From Nemertoderma westbladi (taxonomy: Eukaryota; Xenacoelomorpha; Nemertodermatida; Nemertodermatidae): DNA of 28,639 nt. Below the pieces are notes generated by a model. That model saw nothing but the letters and a program-made list of their open reading frames with translations. It did not search any database and was not told the origin of the DNA. The stretch's first letter is position 1. Each line of letters begins with the position of its first letter. This document shows, piece after piece, positions 19,405-28,639 of this stretch. The position numbers were made by a program, and so were the translations under genes. Location: positions 1 to 28,639 of the forward strand of contig JAUCBJ010000672.1 of NCBI GenBank assembly GCA_032718475.1, written 5' to 3'.

Positions 19405-21088
19405 TAGTATTCGTATTCGAAGGTCCTCACCTGACATCCGGATCCATCATCCCAGGTAACAGAAGTCGTCCACATGCTCAAGCATACCATCCTTTGAGCT
19501 TATGCTCATCCGATCAGAGACTTGCTGAGGACTTTCAAAGTTAACTGTCAGAATTTTGGTCTTTCTGGAGTTAATAAAAAGACCAACACTAGAAGCAGCA
19601 TGTTCTAATGAGCTGAGGAGCCGTTGGGCTCCCTCTAATGATTCGGAGAGTACTCCTAAGTCATCAGCAAAGTCTAGATCAGTTAGATACTTGGCAGGAT
19701 TTCCTCGACTTCTGGAGCCAGTAGGTGGAGTTATCATCACCCCATCATCATTATAATGATCTAAGGACATGCGTAGAACATAGTCAACCACAATAATGAA
19801 CAAAAATGGTGCAAGTGTGTCTCCTTGGAGGACGCCCCATAACACTTCAAATGGTTCTGTGTCACCGTCAACAGTAGACACAAATGTTGTCGAACCATCG
19901 TATGCTGATTGCTGCAATATTTTCATCAGGAATCCCATATAATGAAAGTATGCTGAACATACGTGAGCGAGAGACTGAATCAAAGGCCTTGAAGAAGTCA
20001 ACAAAGATAACAGCCAGATGCCTGTCTTTCTTTTTTGATAACTCTTCAATTATCCTTCTAAGTGCCAAAATGGGCTCCATGGTCCCACGACCTTTACGGA
20101 ACCCATTCTGGTTTCCACGGAGCAGTCTCTCAATGGGATCCCTGATGCGATTTAATATAATCCTATTGTATAGCTTTGCAGCAATCGAGATCAATGAGAT
20201 TCCCCGAAAAGAACCATAGAGTGTTAGGTTGCCCTTCTTGGGAACTGGCACAAACTTATTTGTTTTCATTTCTTGTGGGACTCTTGTTGTTCGGTACATG
20301 TCTACTATGATGGGATAGATGAGCTTTAAAGACTCAGGTATTTTAAAGACCTCAGGGGGAACACCATCTACTCCACTGGCACGATTGGTCTTAATGCTCT
20401 TTGCAGCAGCCTTCACTTCTGCAAAGGAGATATCGCCAATGGGAATATCTGGGAGTACAGACTCAGACACTTTTACTTCTATAAAGTTATCAGGCAATAC
20501 CCTGTCATTATTGAGAAGCTTTTCAAAGTGGGCTTTCCAACCATTGAGGCGATCGGCTGGTGATTCAGCCTTAACCTTGGTGGTTGGTTGGCTTTTCCGC
20601 CCAGTAAGCAGATTGATCGATTTCCATGCCTGGGATGATTGCCTGCTGTCGTCAGCATCATTGATGGCATCAACCTGTTGGTTTATTAGCTCCTGTAGAT
20701 TAGCAGAGTACTGCCTGTTCAGGGACCTAGATGCAGCCTTAACTGCATTCTTGGCCGCTGTAGTCTGTTTGAGTCGGGACTCTTTCTGCGCCTTATGGAG
20801 GTCATTTCGGCACTTCTGAATTTTGTTGTCAGTCCAGGGGGCCCTTTTCCTGTTTCGAGGGTATACAGGAACTGTTTCCGCAGCTGCTAAATTAACTGCT
20901 TCTGTAAAGGCAGTATAGCCCTCACAGTGATCTGCCGCCTCAGAGGCAAGAGCCTCATACCTGTTGCTCAGCTGTAGTGTGAAGCTGGATCTCACACTTG
21001 GCTGTTGCAACAGAGAGGACCAGTCATGCCGCGACAAGGCAGATTTCGTTGTTCTGCTAGCACGCAGACTAAGTCTTACCTTGGCCAC
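19405..21088 (-). pseudogene. LINE reverse transcriptase (main copy), frameshifted
   Basis: From 21088 the - strand runs open for about 390 codons and then changes frame near 19910. In order: SDHHLIVAKVRL at the very end of the endonuclease, a basic linker, KFVPVPKKGNLTLYGSFRGI (finger motifs), NQNGFRKGRGTMEPILALRR, LAVIFVDFFKAFDSVSR (motif A with catalytic Asp), after the shift LQGDTLAPFLFIIVVDYVLR (motif B), YLTDLDFADDLGVLSESLEG (motif C, catalytic FADD) and VGLFINSRKTKILTVNFESP. All core motifs are present, so only the frameshift and later rearrangement inactivate this part. Confidence 0.9.
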
Positions 21089-21846
21089 AATAAGGTGGTG
21101 ATCACTGGAGATGGGTCGAAGTGTAAATGTATTACAGTCTTGTATAGAGCTCCTGTATTTCCTACGAAACAGAATATGGTTTATCTAGGACTTGTGACCA
21201 CTGGGTCCACTGTGAGTCCATAGCTTTCCAGTTCGCTTCTTGAACTGGGTTCCAGCCGAAAACAATCCATTTCCAGAAATAAAATCCCGAAGATGGACGG
21301 AATTTCGGTTAACACTATTGCTATAGACCCAGGGTGATGTAGGTGATTGATGCAGACTTGCATTAAAGTCTCACAGGGATGTTAAGAATGCATGCTGATC
21401 CACTCCATCAGTAGCTGCTTGTAGATTGTGGTAGAAATTATCCATCTCCTCTACAGGGGCAACACTAGTTGAAGAGTAGCACACAATCAGAACCACCTTA
21501 GGAAACTTCTTAGCCAGTCTTCCAGAACATGAGAAGTGGCAACGGATGATGCGGTTAGAGATTTGGTCTATTTTGTCCAATGCTGATGTGCAGTTGGATT
21601 CATCAATAGACCAATTCCACCATTGCCACTATCATCTGCTGACGCGAGGGCGAGTCGCCAACCGCCCCCCACGTCCTTAATCAGAACCTCATCAATCTGT
21701 CCAGTCTGCATTCGGTGCTCTTGAACACCCACTACGCTTAGAGAAAGCTTATCTGCCAAGGCAGTCAGCTCACCATGTCGCATTGGGGAGCTGAGTGTTA
21801 GGGTGTTTACTGAGGCTAGTCTAGTGACTTGCTTCAGATTTACCAA
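21060..21846 (-). pseudogene. LINE AP-type endonuclease domain, broken
   Basis: The - strand encodes RLASVNTLTLSSPMRHGEL, VVGVQEHRMQTGQIDEV (the conserved catalytic Glu region), GGIGLLMNPTAH, then a frameshift near 21580, KIDQISNRIIRCHFSCSGR and VVLIVCYSSTS. DFNASL follows directly after an in-frame TGA where family members have GDFNA. Further on come a second stop near 21190, INHILFRRKYRSS and SDHHLIV. The motif order fits the exonuclease-endonuclease-phosphatase fold of LINE endonucleases. One frameshift and two stops make it non-functional. Confidence 0.87.
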
Positions 21847-21849
21847 TGG

Positions 21850-22600
21850 CTTTGTTGGTCGAGGTGGAACATGAGAGTAGCCTCCAACTCCAGAATCCCT
21901 CTCCCCTCACGATCTGGCCTCCCTGGTGACCCAGGGTTTGGGCCTGAAAGGTCATCAGGAAAGGGACTCAAAGAATTGTTGGCTGCTCTCTCTCCAGTAG
22001 GGGGTGAGACAGGCAGCCGGTCAGGAGATAACTGACGCCTGTGAGGCCGATTGTGTCCGGTAATTCCACTGTGGCCTCTAGTGGCCGGACCTCCGCATTA
22101 CTAATGTAATCCATAGTGGGGTTTGGGGGGTGCTTTTTTGCCGAGTCAGCTCTCGGGGTAAATACCACACCCTGGTTTGCCATTCCACAGGGTGGGTGTC
22201 GCAGTGGAGTCAGATATGAGGCCCATCACCCATATCTACTCTGGCGCACATGACCCACGATTGGCTGTGCAGCTCATCTGCTGGGTCATGCCCTGTACCC
22301 TTGCTGCCAGGTGCAGGTCGCAGTGAAGTGCACTCAGAGTGGACAGGAGAACACTCTACTCCTGACCAGCCATTGGTAGATCACCATCTGCCCGGTCAGG
22401 CCATATACCCCTGCAGCCAAGTATACGGGTCCTTAATCCAGGACCAAGGGCGTCCGTATCCCAGAACGAAGGGGGTCCGAGTTACAGGACCAGATTGGCA
22501 CTAGTAAGAGGATCTATGGAGCTACAGGTGGCACCTCCTTTATGCTGCATGGAGGTGGCAAGTTTTCTTGATCAATGACCTAGAATACCTGACCTGACCA
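21850..22600 (-). other. 5' region of the LINE (no assigned coding function)
   Basis: This stretch has higher GC and a different base composition from the flanking AT-rich intron. Open frames on both strands are short and unrecognised. One - strand frame at 22183-21968 leads toward the endonuclease but has stops. The left (5') end of the LINE is placed near 22600, where the minisatellite-like AT-rich sequence resumes. Confidence 0.55.
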
Positions 22601-22613
22601 CCAAATAAAATTA

Positions 22614-22740
22614 AAAATAATTCAAAAATAAAATTAATGCGTATAACAACTAATTACCAGCAAAATTAAAATTAATGCGTATAACAACTAATTACCAGCA
22701 AAAATAAAATTAATGCGTATAACAACTAATTACCAGCAAA
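22614..22740. repeat. 38-bp minisatellite (right part), about 3 copies
   Basis: Same unit as 16634-18011 (acaactaattaccagcaaaa plus ataaaattaatgcgtata), on the far side of the LINE. It shows that the LINE inserted within one array near its 3' border. Confidence 0.95.
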
Positions 22741-22877
22741 AAAATAAATCCCCCAACTTGCGCTATTGACTCGTTTAGTTTATTATTTAGTTCTAACATT
22801 TTCCTTCCTTGTAAATTAGTCATTAGGCCTATAATTAAATTAGTTTAATTGCACCCAGTTTCAACTGCGCTGTCTCA

Positions 22878-22894
22878 CCCCCCCCCCCCCCCCC
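22878..22894 (+). repeat. C17 tract upstream of a PCBP exon acceptor
   Basis: Seventeen C bases on the sense strand of the PCBP gene, ending 38 nt before the exon at 22933. Poly(C) is the preferred ligand class of PCBP KH domains, so it could be an autoregulatory site. That role is inferred only. Confidence 0.95.
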
Positions 22895-22932
22895 ATGTGG
22901 TGGCCTATACCGTGGTATTTTTGTAAACACAG

Positions 22933-23055
22933 GATTCTGGTGCGAAGATTAATATTTCCGACGGTTCCACTAGCAGTGAGAGAATTGTTACCCTGACTGG
23001 AACCACAGACACCATACACGAAGCTTTCAGGATGATTGCTGAGAAATTCGAAGAG
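22933..23055 (+). CDS. PCBP: PCBP-family exon: second half of KH1
   Basis: Acceptor aaacacag ends at 22932 and donor GTAAAC starts at 23056, giving 123 nt (41 codons, phase 0). The product is DSGAKINISDG, STSSERIVTLTGTTDTIHEA, FRMIAEKFEE. This is the beta-strand 2, variable loop, beta-strand 3 and C-terminal helix of a type I KH domain, and matches the PCBP pattern ESGA.INIS.G...ERI.TL.G....I..AF.MI..K.EE. It completes the KH1 begun at 15797-16150 across a 6.8-kb intron. Confidence 0.93.
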
Positions 23056-23349
23056 GTAAACAATAGATTATCATATAATGATGTACATAAACTATAAAAC
23101 CTAAATATTCTGATTTCTAATACGTGATAACATCGGAGATTGTAGAACTAGAACGAAATTATACATAAAATAATTATTAGTTGTAAAAGTTTCGTAATGT
23201 AGATAATCGGTTTCAATACTGCGACCACTGCGACCGTATTGCTGCGACCATATTGCTGCGACCGTATTGGCGATTGGGGCATACCATACCGGTAGCAAAT
23301 AATATTAATTTAAAATCATTTTAGTTTCATAATAGTTTTAGCATTGATT

Positions 23350-23868
23350 TTCCCTTAGAGATTTCAACTTATTGATATTAACTTATTGATTTTAACTTAT
23401 TGATTTTAACTTCTTGATTTTAACTTATTGATTTTAACTTATTGATTTCAACTTATTGATTTTAACTTATTGATTTTAACTTATTGATTTTAACTTACTA
23501 ATTTTAACTTATTGATTTTACCTTATAGATTTTAACTTATTGATTTTAACTTATTAATTTTAACTTATTGATTTATCTTATTGACTTTAACTTATTAAAT
23601 TTAACTTATTGATTGCTAACCTATTGATTTAACTTATTGATTTTAACTTATTGATTTTAACTTATTGATTTTAATTTATTGATTTTAACTTATTGAATTT
23701 AACTTATTGATTTTAACTTATTGATTTTAACTTATTGACTTTAACTTATTGATTTTAACTTATTAATTTTAACTTATTGATTTTAACTTATTGATTTTAA
23801 CTTATTAATTTTAACTTATTGATTTATCTTATTGATTTTAACTTATTGATTTTAACTTATCGATTTTA
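23350..23868 (+). repeat. 14-bp minisatellite, about 37 copies, ending at the KH2 exon acceptor
   Basis: The unit is acttattgatttta (14 bp), with some single-base variants and a few indels. It occupies the intron up to about 10 bases from the KH2 acceptor (tttctgtag, ending 23878). In the sense transcript each unit supplies TTAAC, which fits the loose metazoan branch-point consensus YTNAY, followed by a U-rich stretch. Confidence 0.94.
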
Positions 23869-23878
23869 TTTTCTGTAG

Positions 23879-24349
<471 letters not shown>

Positions 24350-24417
24350 TAGTTTATTACATTAACTTTATTTATTTATTAAGTTATTTACACTGAGTAA
24401 TATATTTTGATTTGTAG

Positions 24418-25484
<1,067 letters not shown>

Positions 25485-25578
25485 TGGGCTCGAATTGTTT
25501 GAGCAACACGGGCTCGAATCGTTTGAGCAACATGGGCTCGAATCGTTTGAGCAACACGGGCTCAAATCGTATGAGCAT
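25485..25578. repeat. 24-bp tandem repeat, 4 copies
   Basis: Four copies of gagcaacacgggctcgaatc plus gttt. The unit is partly palindromic (ggctcgaatcgtttgagc). It lies about 90 bases upstream of the acceptor of the exon at 25671. Confidence 0.9.
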
Positions 25579-25670
25579 GTAAATAGCATAATAAGGGATA
25601 GTTGCTCATAATAATATAAATCACGTTGCACTCGCTGTTTTAATCAAATGAATTCTATATTATGTTACAG

Positions 25671-25799
25671 TCGCCGCCAAAAGGAGCTACTATTCCTTAC
25701 AGACCCCGAGGTCAGTCGAGTCTACTACCAACCAATTCATACGCTAACGCTGCGGTAATGCCCGCCCAGACAGTCTGGCCTATACAATCGCAACAGGAG
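25671..25799 (+). CDS. PCBP: PCBP-family exon: linker after KH2
   Basis: Acceptor tatgttacag ends at 25670 and donor GTAAGG is at 25800, giving 129 nt (43 codons, phase 0). The product begins SPPKGATIPYRPRGQSS, which matches the hallmark SPPKGVTIPYRPK that follows KH2 in PCBP1-4. It then diverges into LLPTNSYANAAVMPAQTVWP and IQSQQE, a Pro/Gln-rich disordered linker. Confidence 0.94.
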
Positions 25800-26106
25800 G
25801 TAAGGAAATCAGGAAAATGGAAATACACGGGAACACGGAAAAATTATCGACAAAGATCCTAACCAAATATCTAGTCAGAGACTAGATAGCTGGACAATAT
25901 CACAGTAACTGTAACAACTGCAACAGTAACTCCATAGCCCTACGATGCATTTGTCACCTTCACATACCTAGTTACTAAGTTACTAAACTTAATTTAAATG
26001 TTTGCGGAATTCCTATTGTAGGGTACTCCGATGGAATGGTTTAGCCTATACTTCAGTACTTATGATTATAATTATTAATCAAATAAAATAAGTCAGAAAA
26101 CCTACC

Positions 26107-26138
26107 TGTACACTGTACAGTACAGTACAGTACAGTAC
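26107..26138. repeat. Pentanucleotide (gtaca) microsatellite
   Basis: A short run of tacag/gtaca units in the intron between the PCBP linker exons. It directly borders the possible inverted-repeat element on its right. Confidence 0.85.
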
Positions 26139-26400
26139 CAACGGTGCAACAAACTGTGACCAAGACTTTGCATGCAATCATATCAGTAACCAGCTGTCAG
26201 CCTAATCGTTTTGCCCCAAGCCATTGATTGGGCGAAGTTTGTACCTCTTGAGTTTGTAGCTCCGTTGGCTCGGCCGCATGAGAAAGAGCCTTTGTGGGGC
26301 GATATCTGCTGAATAGCTGACTGGTAACGGAGTGCATGCAGGCACTACAGACATGGTTGCATTTTCAGTTTGTGGAACTGCTGTAATACATAGTACATAC
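26139..26400. mobile_element. Possible diverged inverted-repeat (MITE-like) element
   Basis: Partial inverted matches: tgcatgca...gtaaccag...tcagc on the left (about 26170-26200) corresponds to reverse-strand tgcatgcac..gttaccagtcagc on the right (about 26310-26345). gccccaagcc pairs with gccccacaaaggc further in. The symmetry is imperfect, so this is tentative. Confidence 0.35.
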
Positions 26401-26519
26401 CTACCGGAAAGGTATTTTACATTACTTGTTTTATTAGTTAATTACATAAAAGTGTAACGAATAATATTTTTACTGATTCAAGTTCCTATTTTAACGTATT
26501 TTCTTGTTTTTTTTTGCAG

Positions 26520-26675
26520 TTATTGCGACTCCAGGCGGCTCAGTCCCTCCAGACTGTTACCCCCTATTTCCATCCCGCTATTGCCGCCACACCCATCCCC
26601 AACCCACCAATGATACCCGCCCAACAGCTGGTCTCTACATCACAACCGAGCGCAGAGATGTATATGACTAATAGT
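26520..26675 (+). CDS. PCBP: PCBP-family exon: second linker exon (possible alternative terminal exon)
   Basis: A strong acceptor (gtttttttttgcag) ends at 26519 and donor GTATGT is at 26676, giving 156 nt (52 codons, phase 0). The product is LLRLQAAQSLQTVTPYFHPA, IAATPIPNPPMIPAQQLVST, SQPSAEMYMTNS: a Pro/Gln-rich linker with a hydrophobic helix like the LAMQQ-type segment that precedes KH3 in the family. If the donor is not used, the frame continues nine codons to TAG at 26703, and AATAAA follows at 26894, so a KH3-less isoform is possible. Confidence 0.85.
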
Positions 26676-26893
26676 GTATGTATGTACAAGCTAATGGACT
26701 ACTAAATCTACCGATAGTAGAGCACACCATAACTACTTGATTGTTACTACACAGTTCGTTATAAGAAACATAATCAACAATTTAATTGTATGTATAGTAT
26801 AAGTCTACGTTATTGTTATACTCGAATTATTTCTTTATTTATTTTACAGTATTACTATTAATATATTAATTTGCATGTATTTTATTGGTTCGA

Positions 26894-26899
26894 AATAAA
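26894..26899 (+). promoter_or_regulatory. Candidate polyadenylation signal AATAAA
   Basis: The canonical hexamer lies 189 bases after the TAG that would end a read-through version of the exon at 26520. No transcript evidence is available. AATAAA occurs often by chance in AT-rich introns. Confidence 0.35.
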
Positions 26900-26956
26900 A
26901 GCTTACAACCTTAAAAAATTATATATTTAAGCCAATCATAATAGAGATTGAATTGT

Positions 26957-27057
26957 TTAACCCTATTAGTACCGGGCTATAAAATTTTGTACAAATGCCG
27001 GGGGGGGGGGGGGGGGGGGGGTCATATTGACCCCCCCCCCGGGTTTAATAGGGTTAA
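26957..27057. repeat. G22/C10 hairpin with inverted flanks
   Basis: Left flank 26957-26976 and right flank 27038-27057 are inverted repeats (17 of 20 paired: ttaaccctatta...cggg). Inside are G22 (27000-27021) and C10 (27031-27040), separated by tcatattga, which can themselves pair. Together this forms a potential long stem with a G tract. Confidence 0.8.
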
Positions 27058-27603
27058 TTTATGTGTAAAATTATTATGAATTTTGTTTTCAATTGTTGTA
27101 TTACAATAAAAAAACCTTGATAGACATTTTATTATTTATTGTTGATGTTATTTTAAATATTGAATCTTGAACGTTTATAATTATGTTACTACTAATTTTA
27201 TTTTCTAATCATTGTTATTTTTTGATGTAGAAAAAATTATTAAATGTGCATTCCTAGTGCCACTGGTGGTAGTACATGTTGTATTCTAGAACACGAATAT
27301 ACAAACACTTTCTTTGCGTTCAGGAAACGTAATGTGTGCATGTACCTATATAATTTTTGGATTAAATTATAATTTAATTAATTAGCCTCTGTTAAATTGT
27401 TTTCCTTATAATTTCAGAAAATGTGCCCTGAAAAGGCTGTGTGATGGCGATATGTGGGGTTGGTTGGGAGTTGACAATCGTATTATTTGGTGTTGTACAG
27501 TGTATGAATGTTTAGGTTCAGACTGGCTAATAGAGCTGCTTTTTATTTGATGCATTATCACAGACACGAGTGGGGCCTTCGTGCAGTAGAAGCTGCAAGC
27601 AAT
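27058..27603 (+). other. AT-rich sequence, no confident exon
   Basis: It is presumably PCBP intron. An acceptor-like ataatttcag ends at 27418 but is followed by only eight codons (KMCPEKAV) before TGA, so I do not call an exon. No KH3 coding sequence was found. Confidence 0.45.
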
Positions 27604-27606
27604 CTT

Positions 27607-27750
27607 AGCGAACAATTATAATTATACTATGGCTAGTCATGTATATGCGAATTTTATGATCTTGGCTTCCGACACAAAACTGGCACATAGCTGACAACCA
27701 CACATACAGACTTTTGGAAAACGGCCGTAGTATAATTATAACAGTTCGCT
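27607..27750. mobile_element. Small inverted-repeat element (27-bp TIRs), copy of a dispersed family
   Basis: Bases 27607-27633 and 27724-27750 are inverted repeats (24 of 27: agcgaacaattataattata and ctatggc). The reverse strand of the right end continues ttttccaaaagtct...gtgtg and also matches 14858-14930 on the + strand, with the outer sequence ctgcgagccatcagcgaact shared. It is non-autonomous, with no coding content. Confidence 0.7.
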
Positions 27751-27766
27751 GATGGCTCGCAGTTCT

Positions 27767-28370
27767 GCCTCGCCCCACATACTTATTTTACCATTTAGAG
27801 AAATATAAATGATGGGTGCTAATTTAATTTGACGAATTTTATTCCCTTTAGTACAATTAAATTTAGGTCTCCTGCCCTTTTTACATCCGCAAAAATGGGA
27901 TGAAATTAAATCGTTTCTGTGCGAATTTATTTTAATTTTTGTCACACAAATTAATTTTGAATTAATTAATTTTTGGACTTTGACGTATCTAATCTTAGAG
28001 AGATTTAGACAATATAAATCTATTTAATATTGTAGCTATTTAATCAATACTTTTCCGTGTTGACTTATTATATTTTTATATTGAAATGTTATGTTCACTG
28101 TAGATTAATTGATTTATAGCACAACTCTTTAATTACTTATTAATTACATCACTAATTATATGTTATTTTAAAACTTTCAGGCAAATACTATAGAAGCGTA
28201 AATCTTTTGATGCATTCTTATATAATAAGTGCAAGTCTTATAATCTAAAACTTTATATGATTACAGTACGAAAAGTAATATTAATAATAATAATCTATAC
28301 ACCCCCAGCGGGGTAAATGGTTTTACAGCGGTAATTTATCACACAACGGTAACAATCAGTTATTTAGGGA
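27767..28370. other. AT-rich sequence, no gene seen
   Basis: No recognisable coding block. An acceptor-like ttttaaaactttcag ends at 28181, followed by an open stretch too short to assign. Confidence 0.4.
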
Positions 28371-28395
28371 GGGGGGGGGGGGGGGGGGGGGGGGG
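28371..28395. repeat. G25 tract (with a further G8)
   Basis: Twenty-five G, one T and eight more G, followed by tagcacccccat. It resembles the G/C-tract borders elsewhere in the window. The remaining 230 bases to the window end are AT-rich with no feature recognised. Confidence 0.92.
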
Positions 28396-28639
28396 TGGGG
28401 GGGGTAGCACCCCCATATTTTGGAAATTTGTAAAAAACTTTTTTATTTTTGCTCCTTAACCTTTTAACAGCCACATCTCATAATTACGTTTTTTCATGAT
28501 AAAGGCTATTTCTCCGCCAATTTTAACTGAAATGAGTTGAAATTTGGTACACTTGTTACGAATACCTTTCTCCATACTTCTTATGAACAAATTTGGTTGT
28601 AAATACTATGAAGCCTTTTTATATCAAAAAGGCAAAAAT

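Larger units (their letters stand above)
18011..22600 (-). mobile_element. RTE-like LINE, degenerate, antisense in the PCBP intron
   Basis: A near full-length non-LTR retrotransposon on the - strand. Its 5' region is about 22600-21850. An endonuclease remnant (21846-21060), a reverse transcriptase (21088-19405), a duplicated reverse transcriptase block (19405-19000) and a C-terminal RFAGHC block (18750-18605) follow. The 3' terminal 66 bases with TAG repeats are at 18076-18011. It sits inside a 38-bp minisatellite found on both sides. Frameshifts, stops, a tandem duplication with deletion, and foreign sequence in the 3' part show it is dead. No clean target duplication was recognised. The clade call (RTE-like) rests on single-ORF EN-RT layout, microsatellite 3' end and motif style, and is inference. 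Confidence 0.88.

Noticed and set aside
27419-27450. Terminal PCBP exon KMCPEKAV after an acceptor-like ataatttcag
   Set aside because: Only eight codons, no family similarity, and KH3 would be skipped; too weak to call.
28182-28201. Short exon after actttcag near the right end
   Set aside because: Fewer than eight codons to a stop in one frame, with no similarity to PCBP C-termini.

Overview
The window reads as invertebrate metazoan nuclear DNA. It carries spliced genes with GT-AG introns, clade-typical animal proteins, non-LTR retrotransposon fragments, fold-back elements, long G or C homopolymers and an extreme load of minisatellites. I cannot place the phylum from the sequence alone. No operons, Shine-Dalgarno sites or prokaryotic genes are visible.

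Two host genes lie on the + strand. (1) At 1718-3176 is the last coding exon of what I read as CAF-1 large subunit (CHAF1A/p150). It holds the C-terminal winged-helix segment followed by a low-complexity tail that contains two in-frame minisatellites (GKVGAPxx and GGSGAI), three basic K-K-x-F-R motifs and a SUMO-interacting-like end. The upstream intron (2-1618) is a near-perfect array of 33 copies of a 49-bp hairpin-forming unit. (2) From 15797 to 26675 are six phase-0 exons of a poly(C)-binding protein (PCBP/mub family): an Ala/Gln/His-rich N-terminus, KH1 split over two exons, KH2 split over two exons, and two linker exons. KH3 is not seen and probably lies beyond the window.

Between and inside these genes is repeat territory. 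A 30-bp minisatellite (3424-4660) follows the CHAF1A stop. A 5'-truncated LINE fragment lies at 5485-5937. A 54-bp, 62-copy array (6181-9526) abuts, and seems to have grown out of, the end of an ORF1-like retrotransposon fragment on the - strand. Next come a 31-bp TTCGAA-rich array, a tRNA-like sequence and a near-perfect 76-bp-arm hairpin (10747-10920). A second LINE family (11345-12810) is split by a 746-bp fold-back element that has a 5-bp target duplication. Further along are a 16-bp array, a 105-bp LINE stub with a 13-bp target duplication, and a diverged inverted-repeat element (14699-15533).

Inside the large PCBP KH1 intron is a 38-bp minisatellite (16634-18011, continuing at 22614-22740). 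It is interrupted by a 4.6-kb antisense LINE (18011-22600). That LINE is dead: its endonuclease has stops and frameshifts, part of its reverse transcriptase is tandemly duplicated with the second copy lacking the FADD site, and its 3' end is invaded by a 62-bp minisatellite.

The most striking feature is at the KH2 exon (23879-24004). Its last 30 coding bases plus its GTAAGT splice donor are repeated in a 44-bp tandem array, giving seven identical donors and one decayed one. The same exon is preceded by about 37 copies of a 14-bp TTAAC-containing repeat that runs up to its acceptor. Both splice boundaries of one KH exon are thus embedded in tandem repeats. A C17 tract, the expected ligand type of the encoded protein, sits 38 nt upstream of another acceptor in the same gene.
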